Assembly: GCA_016741915.1 (NCBI GenBank)
Contig: JACVCS010000014.1
Span: 1 to 60,220, forward strand
DNA length: 60,220 bases
Direction of reading: 5' to 3'
From: Phycisphaerales bacterium
GTDB taxonomy: Bacteria; Planctomycetota; Phycisphaerae; Phycisphaerales; UBA1924
Both the position numbers and the translations under genes were made by a program. The notes under the pieces are model-generated. The model searched no databases, had not been told where the DNA came from, and saw only the letters and a list, made by a program, of their open reading frames with translations. Shown piece by piece: positions 27,195 to 37,430 of this stretch (positions are counted from its first letter, which is position 1; each line of letters begins with the position of its first letter).

Positions 27195-28517
27195 ATGGCA
27201 CGCATCCTCATCGTCAACGGGCGTCTGCTCGACCCCGTCTCGGGCCTCGATACCCACGCCGACCTGGCGATCGACCAGGGCCGGATCGTCGAGATGGGTC
27301 CGAAGCTCAGCCGACTGCCCGCCGACGAAATCATCGATGCCGAGGGCTGCCTGGTCACCCCCGGGCTGATCGACCCGCACGTGCACCTGCGTGAGCCGGG
27401 CAACGAGCGTGCCGAGACCATCGCCTCGGGCACCCGCGCCGCGGTCGAGGGCGGCTTCACCACCGTCTGCTGCATGCCCAACACCACGCCCGCGCTCGAC
27501 AACGACGCGATGGTCCACTTCGTCCGCGCCCGCACCGAGACCACCGGCTCCTGCCGCGTTTTCCCCGTCTGCGCCATCAGCAAGGGGCGCAAGGGCGATG
27601 AGCTCGCCGAGATCGCCCTCATGGCCCGCGCCGGCGCCAGCGGCTTCTCCGACGACGGCGACTGCGTCGCCTCCGCCGGGCTCATGAGCCGAGCCCTCGC
27701 CACCGTCAAACCCACCGGCAAGGCCATCATGCAGCACTGTCAGGAGCCCACCATGACCCGCGGCGGGGTCATGCACGCCGGCATCGTCTCCACACGCCTC
27801 GACTTGGGAGGTTGGCCCCGAGCGGCGGAAGAGATCATCATCGACCGCGACGTGCGCCTCAACCGCAACATCGGGTGCAAGTACCACGTGCAGCACATCT
27901 CCTCGGGTGAAAGCGTCAACATCATCCGCCGGGCACGCGCCGAGGGTCAGCCCGTCTCGGGCGAGGCCACCCCGCACCACCTGCTGCTGACCTGCGACCT
28001 GATCGAGACCAGCGGCTACGACCCACGCTACAAAATGAACCCGCCCCTGCGTGAAAAGTCCGACATCGAGGCGATCAAGCACGGGATCGCCGACAAAACC
28101 ATCACGGTGCTGGGGACCGACCACGCCCCGCACCCCGCGGAGACCAAGGAAGTCCCGTTCGATTCCGCGAGCTTCGGGCTGGTGGGCCTTGAGACCGCCG
28201 TACCGCTCTACGCCGAGGCGCTGGTGCACGGCAACGTCATCGACTGGCCCCGCATGATCGCCATGATGACCATCGAGCCGGCGCGTCTCTGCGGTCTGGA
28301 TGCGATGGGTCTGGGCATGCTGAAAGTGGGGGGGCCGGCGGACGTAACGGTCATCGACCCGGATGCGGAATGGACAGTTACCCGCAAGACCCTTGCCGGT
28401 CAGTCCTTCAACACGCCGTTCATGGGTCGATCAGTTCGCGGCCGGGCCGTCGCGGTGGTTGTCGCCGGCCAGATCAAGCTCGCCCGAACCCGCGGCCTCG
28501 CCTTCGCTCAGGCCTGA
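27195..28517 (+). CDS. pyrC: Dihydroorotase
   Basis: A 440-residue class I dihydroorotase that cyclises carbamoyl-aspartate to dihydroorotate in pyrimidine synthesis. The metal motif is H62-x-H64 (DPHVHLREPG). GFSDDGD, VQHIS, EATPHHLLLT with its zinc-proximal His, and GTDHAPH are all present. The GFSDDG sequence is typical of class I enzymes. The start at 27195 lacks a clear ribosome-binding site. The 3' end overlaps the convergent LuxR-type gene by 87 bases. No other pyr genes adjoin, so it is a stand-alone gene. Confidence 0.95.
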   Translation: MARILIVNGRLLDPVSGLDTHADLAIDQGRIVEMGPKLSRLPADEIIDAEGCLVTPGLIDPHVHLREPGNERAETIASGTRAAVEGGFTTVCCMPNTTPALDNDAMVHFVRARTETTGSCRVFPVCAISKGRKGDELAEIALMARAGASGFSDDGDCVASAGLMSRALATVKPTGKAIMQHCQEPTMTRGGVMHAGIVSTRLDLGGWPRAAEEIIIDRDVRLNRNIGCKYHVQHISSGESVNIIRRARAEGQPVSGEATPHHLLLTCDLIETSGYDPRYKMNPPLREKSDIEAIKHGIADKTITVLGTDHAPHPAETKEVPFDSASFGLVGLETAVPLYAEALVHGNVIDWPRMIAMMTIEPARLCGLDAMGLGMLKVGGPADVTVIDPDAEWTVTRKTLAGQSFNTPFMGRSVRGRAVAVVVAGQIKLARTRGLAFAQA

Positions 28518-29270
28518 ACCCGGTTCCTGACACGCACGGATGAACTCCAGCCGCTCCCACTCCTCGTCGGAGAAGTACACCAGCCCGCTCCAGATCGCCA
28601 GCAGCGACGCTTGGAACCGGTCCTCAAGGTGCAGCTTCTGCACGATCGATTCGGTCAGGGCCTTCACCCGCCCCGGACGCAGCCCCAGCACCTTGGCAAT
28701 CTCGTTCATCCCCCGCGCTAAGCCGAGCTGCCGCAGCACGTCCAGCTCGCGGATGGTCAGAACTTCCAGGTCGCCCAGTGTCGCCCGGTCGCTGGTGGTG
28801 ACCACCAGCCCGCGCGTCGCCTCGGGTGACCAGTCGCTCGCCGTCGCCCATGCCGAGATGCACATCACCGCCTGGGGCATCCACGACGAGGTCAAGGGCC
28901 AAACCAGCGTCCACATCCGCCGGCCCTTCTTGAGCTGAAAGACCACCTCAGGCCAGCCGGTGTTCACGACATTGTGCACGGCCTTCGCCATTGTCCCCTG
29001 CAACAACCGGGGCTTGGGCAGCAACGCCACGCTCGACCGCTGCATCGGGATCCCCTCGTCCATCGACGAGGCGGAACTGGGCTTGATGGCCTCTGAAACC
29101 GCGATCATCCGGGGTTTGCTCGCCCCCCACGCGACGACGACCCCCAGCCGAGCCCGAGCCGGTACGAGCGCAAAGTGCTCGGGCGTGGCGGGAGCGGACA
29201 ACCGCTCAGTCAGCCTCGCGAGCAGGCTTGGGCAGGAAAGATCGTAACTGTTCGGACCGGGGGTATTCAT
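28431..29270 (-). CDS. LuxR-type helix-turn-helix regulator
   Basis: A 279-residue protein with a LuxR/NarL-type DNA-binding domain at about 168-230 (LTIRELDVLRQLGLARGMNEIAKVLG, then RVKALTESIVQKL). The first 160 residues form an unidentified sensory domain with no receiver Asp and no clear PAS signature. The last 28 residues, an acidic low-complexity tail, are encoded inside the 3' end of pyrC in the opposite strand. It may regulate the adjacent region but its targets are unknown. No Shine-Dalgarno is visible before 29270, so the start is uncertain. Confidence 0.78.
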   Translation of the reverse strand: MNTPGPNSYDLSCPSLLARLTERLSAPATPEHFALVPARARLGVVVAWGASKPRMIAVSEAIKPSSASSMDEGIPMQRSSVALLPKPRLLQGTMAKAVHNVVNTGWPEVVFQLKKGRRMWTLVWPLTSSWMPQAVMCISAWATASDWSPEATRGLVVTTSDRATLGDLEVLTIRELDVLRQLGLARGMNEIAKVLGLRPGRVKALTESIVQKLHLEDRFQASLLAIWSGLVYFSDEEWERLEFIRACQEPGSGLSEGEAAGSGELDLAGDNHRDGPAAN

Positions 29271-29385
29271 GGATCAAGCAGGCTGTGAACGGTTGTTTGA
29301 ATCGTGCGTTTGAGATATCGTTCACAGTACGAACAGTCTTTGGCGAGAGATTCACCTGAGCATACATCAATCGCAAACCGAGGGT

Positions 29386-29408
29386 CCCCTCAAATGGAAC
29401 TTGAGGGG
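29386..29408. promoter_or_regulatory. Hairpin in the region before gapA
   Basis: CCCCTCAA (29386-29393) and TTGAGGGG (29401-29408) form a perfect eight-base stem with a seven-base loop. There is no T-run after it on either strand. It lies about 150 bases before gapA and could be an operator or leader structure. Confidence 0.35.
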
Positions 29409-29492
29409 AAATACGTAGTCTCATCAATCCAACAAATACAGAACAAGACCCGGGCGCTAGAAACCCCCCGGGGAAAGCTCTACGCTTGACCG

Positions 29493-29512
29493 GAGCACGG
29501 CATTGCGTGCTC
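29493..29512. promoter_or_regulatory. Second hairpin or operator before gapA
   Basis: GAGCACG (29493-29499) and CGTGCTC (29506-29512) form a seven-base stem with a six-base spacer, immediately after a TTGACC (29486-29491) that could be a -35 box. An ideal -10 is not present. It lies about 46 bases before the gapA start. Confidence 0.35.
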
Positions 29513-29516
29513 GTGA

Positions 29517-30608
<1,092 letters not shown>

Positions 30609-30688
30609 TTTCGTTCAGGTCGGGTGGTCGGGGCGGTGCGAGGTGGGTGGGGGTGACCGTTCGGTGGTTCATTCCGTGGTTCAAATCG

Positions 30689-30723
30689 CACCGACCGGGC
30701 TTGCACGCCCGGTCGGTGTTTTT
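30689..30723 (+). terminator. Intrinsic terminator of gapA
   Basis: A perfect 12-base GC-rich stem, CACCGACCGGGC (30689-30700) with GCCCGGTCGGTG (30707-30718), has loop TTGCAC and is followed by TTTTT at 30719-30723. It is one of the clearest terminators in the window. Confidence 0.93.
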
Positions 30724-30836
30724 CTGTACACTGCGGGGGTCCTCTGGGCGGGCGGGTGGCTGATGCGTCGGCACTGAACGACCGATGCTTGAACCAGACG
30801 CCGGGCATGTGTGAACCGCCGGCGGGAGTGTGTGCG

Positions 30837-31322
30837 ATGAGTTTTCTGGGCGATCGGATCAAGGACAAGATCGAAGACCTCAAGTACCGCTTCGGCGGCG
30901 GTGGTGGCGGCGGATTCGGCGGTGGTGGGGGAGGCGGGTCGTCGAGCAACTTCAAGGAACTGCTGCAAGACCCTTCGCAGCGGAAGAAGCTCGTCATCGC
31001 TGGCGTCTTCGGCGTCGCGGCGGTCTGCGTTCTGCTCTACACCTTCGTGTTCAGCACCCCGAGCGTGATGCCCACGGTGCAGGCCTCTTCGGCCATACTG
31101 GAGATGGACAAACTCCGCGGCGAGCTTTTCAAACTTCAAGAGAAGAACGACCGACGCTTCAACCGCGTTGCCGTGGACATGATCAAGAAGGACGACAAAG
31201 AGGTCATCACGGTGTTCGGTTCGGTGAGCAACAGCCAGAACCTCTCGGCTTTGAAAGACTTCATTTCGAAGATGGGGCTTGCGCCGCCGATTGAGTACAA
31301 CGTCAAGGTTGACGGGCAGTAA
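30837..31322 (+). CDS. Gly-rich single-helix membrane protein of unknown function
   Basis: A 161-residue protein. Residues 1-19 are amphipathic (MSFLGDRIKDKIEDLKYRF), residues 20-35 are almost all glycine, and a single membrane helix lies at 52-72. The remainder (about 90-161) is a soluble domain with a probable coiled coil (EMDKLRGELFKLQEKNDR). GGGAG lies nine bases before the ATG at 30837, and the upstream frame is rejected. The Gly run is encoded by GGC/GGT-rich sequence and may vary in length. Function unknown. Confidence 0.65.
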   Translation: MSFLGDRIKDKIEDLKYRFGGGGGGGFGGGGGGGSSSNFKELLQDPSQRKKLVIAGVFGVAAVCVLLYTFVFSTPSVMPTVQASSAILEMDKLRGELFKLQEKNDRRFNRVAVDMIKKDDKEVITVFGSVSNSQNLSALKDFISKMGLAPPIEYNVKVDGQ

Positions 31323-31378
31323 CGCGGGTTGATCCGGCCTGCGGGTGTGCCCGGTTCGCCGAGTGGATTGAAAAGCGC

Positions 31379-32188
31379 TTATCTGACGACGATGCCCTTC
31401 AAATCCAGGCGAGGCTTGGGGATCTTCGGGTTCATCGCCTCCAGCGTCAGCACCATCGCCTGTGAGACGGTGAGGTTGCGGAACCACTTTTTGTTCGCGG
31501 GGATGACCAGCCACGGGGCGTGCGCGGTGCCGCAGCGTTGCAGAGCGAGTTCGTAGGCGTGCTGGTACTGGTTCCACATGGTGCGTTCGCGGAGGTCGCC
31601 CTCCTCGAACTTCCAGTTCTTCATCGGGTCTTTCAGTCGTGAGACGAGGCGCTGCTTCTGTTCCTGCTTGCTGATGTGCAGGAAGCACTTGAGGATGACG
31701 GTGCCGTTCTCGGTGAGATGGCGTTCGAAGTCGTTGATCTGGCGGTAGCGTTTCTCGATTTCGTCCGGCGGCGCGAGCTTGCGCACGCGGGCGATGAGGA
31801 CGTCCTCGTAGTGGCTGCGGTTGAAGACGGCCACCTCACCCCGGCGCGGGCAGACCTGGTGCACACGCCAGAGATAATCGTGATCCAGTTCCAGGTGCGT
31901 GGGCGACTTGAACGAGTGCACGCTGACGCCCAGCGGGTTCATCCCGGACATGACGTGGCGGATCGTGCCGTCTTTACCCGAGGTGTCCATCCCCTGCAGC
32001 ACCACCAGCAGCGAGCGCTTGTTCTCGGCGTAGAGCTTCGCCTGAAGGTCCGCGAGCTTCTGCGTGTTCGCTTCGACGATCGCCTCGGCGCCGATCTTGT
32101 CGACGAACTCGCCCGTGAAGTCCGGGTCGATGCGGGCGAGGTTGACCTTCTTACCCGGCGGCAGACGGAAGAGCTTCAGTGCGTGCAT
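31379..32188 (-). CDS. Polyphosphate kinase 2 family
   Basis: A 269-residue PPK2 protein, which moves phosphate between polyphosphate and nucleotides. Walker A is GMDTSGKDGT (66-75), followed by the PPK2-type lid SFKSPTHLELDHDYLWR and the motif VFNRSHYEDVL. The length matches the single-domain class that phosphorylates nucleoside mono- or diphosphates; the exact nucleotide cannot be told by eye. It lies after the tig terminator and is probably an independent gene. Confidence 0.93.
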   Translation of the reverse strand: MHALKLFRLPPGKKVNLARIDPDFTGEFVDKIGAEAIVEANTQKLADLQAKLYAENKRSLLVVLQGMDTSGKDGTIRHVMSGMNPLGVSVHSFKSPTHLELDHDYLWRVHQVCPRRGEVAVFNRSHYEDVLIARVRKLAPPDEIEKRYRQINDFERHLTENGTVILKCFLHISKQEQKQRLVSRLKDPMKNWKFEEGDLRERTMWNQYQHAYELALQRCGTAHAPWLVIPANKKWFRNLTVSQAMVLTLEAMNPKIPKPRLDLKGIVVR

Positions 32189-32209
32189 AGGTGCAGCAGC
32201 GTATCAGCA

Positions 32210-32245
32210 CGAAAAGAAAAAAGCCCCTCCGCGCGGGAGGGGCTT
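32210..32245 (-). terminator. Intrinsic terminator of tig
   Basis: AAGCCCCTCC (32221-32230) and GGAGGGGCTT (32236-32245) form a perfect ten-base stem with loop GCGCG. On the minus strand the stem is followed by a T-rich run (complement of the A-rich bases 32210-32220). It lies 46 bases after the tig stop. Confidence 0.9.
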
Positions 32246-32290
32246 GGTGGTTGAATCAGATTCGCCAGCACCGAACCGTCGCGGGGCTGA

Positions 32291-33676
32291 TTACTTCTTC
32301 TTGGCTTTGTTCTCGGCCTGCAGTTCCTTGACGTAGTCCTCGTTGGAGATCTCGGTGATCTGGGCCTTGGCGAGGATGGCGTCGATGGTCTTGTGCTCGC
32401 GGATCTGCTGGAAGATGCCGTTGATCTGGTTCGAGTTGATCAGGGCCTGACGCAGGCGGTCGGGGCGCTCGCCGCGTTCGGCGGCCATCTGCACGATGCG
32501 GGCGTTGACCTCGCCCTCGGTCACGCGGACCTGCAGCGATTCGGCCGCACGATCGAGGATGAAGAAGAGCTTCAGTTCGCGGGCGGCGTCGGCGCTGGAG
32601 GCGTTGCGCAGATCGGCAAGGGATTCCTCGATCTTCTGCGGCTCCATCCCGCGGTACATCAGCTCGAGGCGGCGGCGTTCAAGGTTGCGGGCCGCCTGGC
32701 TGGTGGTCAGACGCTCGGGGAGCTGCATCTCGACCTTGTCCATGAGGAACTTGCTGACCTGCGCACGCATGGCCGACTGCTGCTCGACCGCGACGCGCTG
32801 GGTCAGGCGCGACTTGATGGCTTCCTTGAGGGCGGCCTCGTCGCTGAAACCGAAGCGGGCGATGACGTCCTCGATCTTCGCGGGGATGATGCGGTCGATG
32901 CGGGCGGGCTTGTACTCGATCTTGATGTCCTTGCCGCGGAGCTGCTCGAACTCGTAGTTCTCCGGGCCCTTGGCCTTGACGGTGATGACGTCGCCGGCTT
33001 TGGGCGAGCCGAGCTGCTTGGTCAGGTCGTCGACGTTGAGGCCGACGATCATGCCCTTGCCGTTCTTATCGGCGGGGGGAGCCTGGACGACGATGCCGTC
33101 CTGCTCGAAGTAGACCTTGCCGTCCGGGCCGATGACCTTGGCGTGACCGGTGAGGTAGTCGCCCGGGGTGGCGCTGGTGACGTCTTCGAGTGAACCTTCC
33201 TGAACGAGCAGGCGCTGCAGTTCGGTGGCGACGAGCTCGTCGGTGACCTCGGCGGTGGGACGCTTGATAGCGATGCCGGAGAGATCGGGGAGGGTGAAAT
33301 CGGGGGAGACTTCAACGTCGATCTGGAAGGAGAGGTCCTTGCCCGGGACGACCTCGATCTTGTCGAACTCGGAGGCCTGGGGCTGACCGACGACGCGGAG
33401 CTTGGTCTCTTCCAGGGCCTTGGAGAAGGCCTGAGCGATGAGGGTTTCCTTCGCCTGCTTGCGCACGGCGGAGCCAAACTTTTTCTCCAGTAACCGCTGC
33501 GGCACGCGCCCGCGACGGAAGCCGGGGAGCTCGGCCTCGAGCGCCAGGGAGCCCATCGAAGTCGTGAGCGACTCGTCGACGGTCTCCTTGGGGATTAGGA
33601 TCTTGACGGTCTTGCGGCTGGGGCCCGCGTCGACGACTTCAACCTTGTTGGGACGTTCGGTGGACTCGTTGGCCAT
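32291..33676 (-). CDS. tig: Trigger factor
   Basis: A 461-residue ribosome-bound chaperone. The ribosome-binding signature PGFRRGRVP lies at residues 51-59. The central part should be the FKBP-like domain and the C-terminal part (about 280-440) the helical chaperone body, ending in a Lys-rich tail. GGAG lies nine bases before the ATG at 33676. It is the first gene on this strand, divergent from the helicase. The tig-clpP pairing common in many bacteria is not present in the window. Confidence 0.94.
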   Translation of the reverse strand: MANESTERPNKVEVVDAGPSRKTVKILIPKETVDESLTTSMGSLALEAELPGFRRGRVPQRLLEKKFGSAVRKQAKETLIAQAFSKALEETKLRVVGQPQASEFDKIEVVPGKDLSFQIDVEVSPDFTLPDLSGIAIKRPTAEVTDELVATELQRLLVQEGSLEDVTSATPGDYLTGHAKVIGPDGKVYFEQDGIVVQAPPADKNGKGMIVGLNVDDLTKQLGSPKAGDVITVKAKGPENYEFEQLRGKDIKIEYKPARIDRIIPAKIEDVIARFGFSDEAALKEAIKSRLTQRVAVEQQSAMRAQVSKFLMDKVEMQLPERLTTSQAARNLERRRLELMYRGMEPQKIEESLADLRNASSADAARELKLFFILDRAAESLQVRVTEGEVNARIVQMAAERGERPDRLRQALINSNQINGIFQQIREHKTIDAILAKAQITEISNEDYVKELQAENKAKKK

Positions 33677-33812
33677 GATGAAAACTCCGGGGACCGGGGC
33701 GGGCAAAGCCGACAGGGCTCGCTCGCCCCCCGCCCGATGTGCGAAGGGATGATTATTGGTCGGTGAAACGCTCAGGGCGAGAGGGAATCGTTCGGGCAGG
33801 CAATGATCGGTT

Positions 33813-36554
33813 GTGCAGGCGGGCGACTTTCACCATGTTCGGTCGTGGTTCGCGAAAAAGGGCTGGGAGCCCTTCGACTTCCAGTTGCAGGCTTGGCGCG
33901 CGCAGAGCGAGGGACGCAGCGGGCTGATTCACAGCGCCACCGGCACGGGAAAGACGCTCGCGGCGTGTTGTGGGCTGCTCGATCGCGCCAAGCAGCGGCG
34001 GGTTGATGGTCAAAGCGAAGATGAATCACACCGGTTGCGGCTGCTGTGGATCACGCCGCTGCGGGCGCTGGCCGGCGATACGTGCAAGAGTTTGCAGGAG
34101 GCGTGCGAAGGGGTTGGGCTGAGGTGGCGCGTGGAGCTGCGGACGGGTGATACCGCGTGGGCGGCGAAGAAGCGTCAACGGGAGAAGCCGCCGGAGGTGC
34201 TGGTGACCACGCCCGAGAGCGTGTGTGTGCTGCTGAGCTATCCGGGCAGTTCGCCGTTGCTCCGCGGGGTGGAGTTGATCGTCGCCGACGAGTGGCACGA
34301 ACTGATGGGCAGTAAACGCGGCGTGCAGACCGAGCTGGCGCTCGCACGCGTGCGCACGCTGAGCCCGAAGGTCGTGACGTGGGGCGTCTCGGCAACCATG
34401 GGCAACACCCGGCAGGCGATGGAGGTGCTGCTCGGCGCACGCGACGCGGCGAAGGGCGAACTGATCACCGGGATCAAGGGCAAACGCTACGACGTGCGCA
34501 CGATGATCCCCCAGCAGATGGAGCGATTCCCGTGGGCGGGGCATCTGGGGCTGCGGCAGCTTCCGGGCGTGCTGCAGGCCATTGAGAGCGCACGAAGCAC
34601 GCTGGTCTTCTGCAACACGCGGGGGCAGGCGGAGCTGTGGTACCAGTCGATGCTGAAGGCCCGCCCGGAGTGGATCGCGGGGCTGGAGGAGGAGGCGGCC
34701 GCGGCGACTGAGTTCGAAAACGAAGGCGCGAGTGGGGGGGAAGCGGGAGGTGAGACGCCGACGAGCAAGCCGCCGATCAAACCCCCGAGTTCGACGATCC
34801 CGCTGGCGCTGCACCACGGCTCGCTCGACCGCACACTTCGTTTACGAATCGAAGAGTTGCTCAAGAGCGGGCTGATCCGCGCGGTGGTGTGTACGAGCAG
34901 TCTGGATCTGGGCGTGGATTTTCCGCCGGTGGATCAGGTGATCCAGATCGGAAGCCCCAAGGGCGTGGCGCGCCTGCTTCAGCGTGCCGGTCGCGCGGGG
35001 CACGCGCCGGGGCAGGTTTCGCGGATTGTCTGCGTGCCCACGAACGCGCTGGAGCTTATCGAGTTCGCCTCCGCCCGCGACGCCATCGAGCAGGGGCGGA
35101 TTGAATCGCGTGAACCGATGACACTCTCGCTCGACGTGCTCTGCCAGCACATGCTCACGCTCGCCTGCGGCGAGGGTTTCAGCGAGAGCGAACTGATCCG
35201 AGAGGTCCGCTCCACGCACGCGTTTTGCGAACTGACCGATCAGCAGTGGCAATGGGCCCTCACCTTCGCGTTCGGCGGCGGGCCGGCGCTGGGTGCCTAC
35301 GACCGCTTCGCCCGGCTTTCTCGCGATGAGCACGGGCGCGTCATCGCGGTTTCGGATACCGTCCGACGTTTCCACAGGCCCGCCATCGGCACGATCGTTT
35401 CGGAGCAATCCATCGCCGTGAAGTATCAGAACGGCGGCATGCTCGGGACTGTTGAAGAAGGCTTCATCGGTTCCCTCACGCCGGGGTCGGTCTTTGTCTT
35501 CGCTGGCCGAAGATTGGAACTGATCTCGCTGCGTGAAATGGTCGCGACCGTGCGGCCGGCACGCAAGCGCACCGCCCGCGTGGTCACCTGGCCCGGCGGG
35601 CGCATGGCCCTCTCCACCGAACTCGCCCAGAGCGTGCAAAGTCGGTTGGGTGAAGCCGATCGCGGCGAGCTCCGCGGCGAGGAACTGCACGCGGTTTCGA
35701 ATCTGCTTTCGCTGCAACGCTCATGGAGCACGCTGCCATGCCCCTCGCGTTTGGTCATTGAACTCGTCACCACCGTCGAAGGCTGGCACGCGTTCGTCTA
35801 TCCGCTGCAAGGGCGGCTTGTGCACGAGGGGCTGGCGAACCTGCTGGCGCACCGATTGGCCCAGGCCGAGCCGCGGACGATCGCGATGGCGGTGAATGAC
35901 TATGGCTTTGAGCTTGTCAGCACCACGCCTCTGCCGACCGATCCGCAGAGCTGGCAGTCGCTGCTGCAAACCGCGGGGCTTGAGGAAGACCTCACCGCGT
36001 GCATCAACGCCGGCGGGCTCGCACGCCGGCAGTTCCGCGAGATCGCCCGGATTGCGGGGCTGATCAGCACCGGGTTTCCTGCGCGCGCCGGCCGGCGTAC
36101 AGGCCCGAGCGCTCGGCACTTGCAGGCCTCAAGCGAGCTCTTCTTCGACGTCTTCCAGCAGTTCGATCCGTCGAACCTCTTGCTCGATCAGGCCCGGCGC
36201 GAGGTCCTCAGCAAGCAGCTCCAGTTCACGCGCCTCCGCTCGGCCTTGCAGGTCATGCAGGCGTGCGAGCTCACGCTGACCAGCCCCGGGCGGCTCACGC
36301 CGATGTCGTTTGGTTTGTGGGCCGACAGGCTTCGCGAGCAGCTCACCAGCGAGCGCTGGCACGACCGCGTGGAACGCATGTTGGCGAGCCTGGAACGCGA
36401 CGCAATCAGCAACACTCCGCCGGTGCCGGAGATCCCCGACCCCGCTTCCCGAGAAATGATCGATGTTGGCGGGTCGGTCGTGCGTACGGACGGGAGCGAG
36501 CCGATCATCCGTCGTCGGCGTCGCGGCGGGTTCGGGCGGCGACCGCGCCTGTAG
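33813..36554 (+). CDS. Lhr-like, ligase-associated type DEXH-box helicase
   Basis: A 913-residue superfamily 2 helicase expected to unwind DNA or RNA during DNA damage responses. Motif I is ATGTGKT (42-48), motif II D159-E-W-H162, motif III SATMG (193-197), and motif VI QRAGRAGHAPG. The DEWH form and long C-terminal body match the ligase-associated DEXH helicase (TIGR04121-type). A low-complexity Glu/Gly/Pro insert lies at about 291-330, between the two RecA lobes. The GTG start at 33813 is plausible but not proven. The PdeM-like gene follows 72 bases later, the usual pairing. Confidence 0.93.
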   Translation: MQAGDFHHVRSWFAKKGWEPFDFQLQAWRAQSEGRSGLIHSATGTGKTLAACCGLLDRAKQRRVDGQSEDESHRLRLLWITPLRALAGDTCKSLQEACEGVGLRWRVELRTGDTAWAAKKRQREKPPEVLVTTPESVCVLLSYPGSSPLLRGVELIVADEWHELMGSKRGVQTELALARVRTLSPKVVTWGVSATMGNTRQAMEVLLGARDAAKGELITGIKGKRYDVRTMIPQQMERFPWAGHLGLRQLPGVLQAIESARSTLVFCNTRGQAELWYQSMLKARPEWIAGLEEEAAAATEFENEGASGGEAGGETPTSKPPIKPPSSTIPLALHHGSLDRTLRLRIEELLKSGLIRAVVCTSSLDLGVDFPPVDQVIQIGSPKGVARLLQRAGRAGHAPGQVSRIVCVPTNALELIEFASARDAIEQGRIESREPMTLSLDVLCQHMLTLACGEGFSESELIREVRSTHAFCELTDQQWQWALTFAFGGGPALGAYDRFARLSRDEHGRVIAVSDTVRRFHRPAIGTIVSEQSIAVKYQNGGMLGTVEEGFIGSLTPGSVFVFAGRRLELISLREMVATVRPARKRTARVVTWPGGRMALSTELAQSVQSRLGEADRGELRGEELHAVSNLLSLQRSWSTLPCPSRLVIELVTTVEGWHAFVYPLQGRLVHEGLANLLAHRLAQAEPRTIAMAVNDYGFELVSTTPLPTDPQSWQSLLQTAGLEEDLTACINAGGLARRQFREIARIAGLISTGFPARAGRRTGPSARHLQASSELFFDVFQQFDPSNLLLDQARREVLSKQLQFTRLRSALQVMQACELTLTSPGRLTPMSFGLWADRLREQLTSERWHDRVERMLASLERDAISNTPPVPEIPDPASREMIDVGGSVVRTDGSEPIIRRRRRGGFGRRPRL

Positions 36555-36585
36555 ATCACATTTTTCAACATTTGCCGCAGCGCTC

Positions 36586-36615
36586 TTGCACGCGCCGTGA
36601 AGAACGACGTACATT
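36586..36615 (+). promoter_or_regulatory. Candidate promoter before pdeM
   Basis: TTGCAC (36586-36591) and TACATT (36610-36615) are separated by 18 bases. Transcription would begin near 36622, only a few bases before the ATG at 36627, which would make the mRNA nearly leaderless. It is a weak consensus match. Confidence 0.35.
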
Positions 36616-36626
36616 CTCTACTGAAG

Positions 36627-37430
36627 ATGCCCCAGACTCCCAAAACCCGCGACGTCTCGTCACCGGTGGTTGTACAACCGACGACCGGGGGTGATCGCCT
36701 GCGCGTTGAGATTGCGGGCACACCGCTGTGGCTGCTCAGCGACAAGGCCGCGTGGTGCGAGGCATCGTCCACGGTGTTCATCGCGGATCTGCACCTGGGC
36801 AAAGCGAGCACCATGCGTGCCGGCATGCTCCCGGTGGCGCCGGGCGTGTGCCGCGCCGCGGCGGAGCAGGACCTTTCACGCATCGTTCGGCTGCTCTCGC
36901 AGACCAACGCGAGCAATCTGGTGATCCTCGGCGACCTGATTCACGCTCGACAAGGACGAGACGAGGCGCTCTTGACGCTCGTGCGAGCGTGGCGCGATTC
37001 GAGCGAGATCGCACCGATCGAGATCACCCTTGTCCGCGGCAATCACGATCGCTCATCGGGCGACCCACCCAGTGACTGGCGCATCCGCTGCGTTGACGAG
37101 GGCGAGGCGTTGCCGATCCCCGGTTCGAGCGCGTCGTGGTCGCTTTGGCACGTACCGCCGATCAATCAGCGCGGTGTCGAGCGATTCCTGGCCGGTCACG
37201 TTCATCCGGTGTTCAACCTCCGCCGCGGCGGGATATCCGCGGGTCGCAGTCCTTGTTTTCACGTGTTTGATTCGCAGATCACGCAGCGTTCGACAGGGTT
37301 GATTGTCCCGGCATTCGGCTCGCTGACGGGCGGGGCGCAGGTTCCGTCGGGTTGGTCTGAGCGATGCGAGCGGGTGGTGCTTTGTGCCGAAGGCCGGTTG
37401 ATCGAACTTCCCCGCGCCGCGGACGCTTGA
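36627..37430 (+). CDS. pdeM: PdeM-like ligase-associated metallophosphoesterase
   Basis: A 267-residue calcineurin-like phosphoesterase. Metal motifs are D54-x-H56 (ADLHLGK), G102-D103, G138-N-H-D141 and G190-H-x-H193, all intact. It resembles the ligase-associated DNA damage response endonuclease PdeM. The ATG at 36627 is preferred to GTG at 36597, because the added ten residues have no family support and a candidate promoter overlaps them. It follows the DEXH helicase. The ligase and exonuclease that usually complete the cassette are not in this window. Confidence 0.9.
   Translation: MPQTPKTRDVSSPVVVQPTTGGDRLRVEIAGTPLWLLSDKAAWCEASSTVFIADLHLGKASTMRAGMLPVAPGVCRAAAEQDLSRIVRLLSQTNASNLVILGDLIHARQGRDEALLTLVRAWRDSSEIAPIEITLVRGNHDRSSGDPPSDWRIRCVDEGEALPIPGSSASWSLWHVPPINQRGVERFLAGHVHPVFNLRRGGISAGRSPCFHVFDSQITQRSTGLIVPAFGSLTGGAQVPSGWSERCERVVLCAEGRLIELPRAADA

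Noticed and set aside
30896..30942. GGC/GGT-rich repeat, possible tandem repeat or CRISPR-like unit
   Set aside because: It encodes the polyglycine linker of the protein at 30837. There is no spacer pattern.
36597..36626. GTG start for PdeM ten codons upstream
   Set aside because: The extension has no family support and a promoter-like sequence overlaps it, so the ATG at 36627 is preferred.
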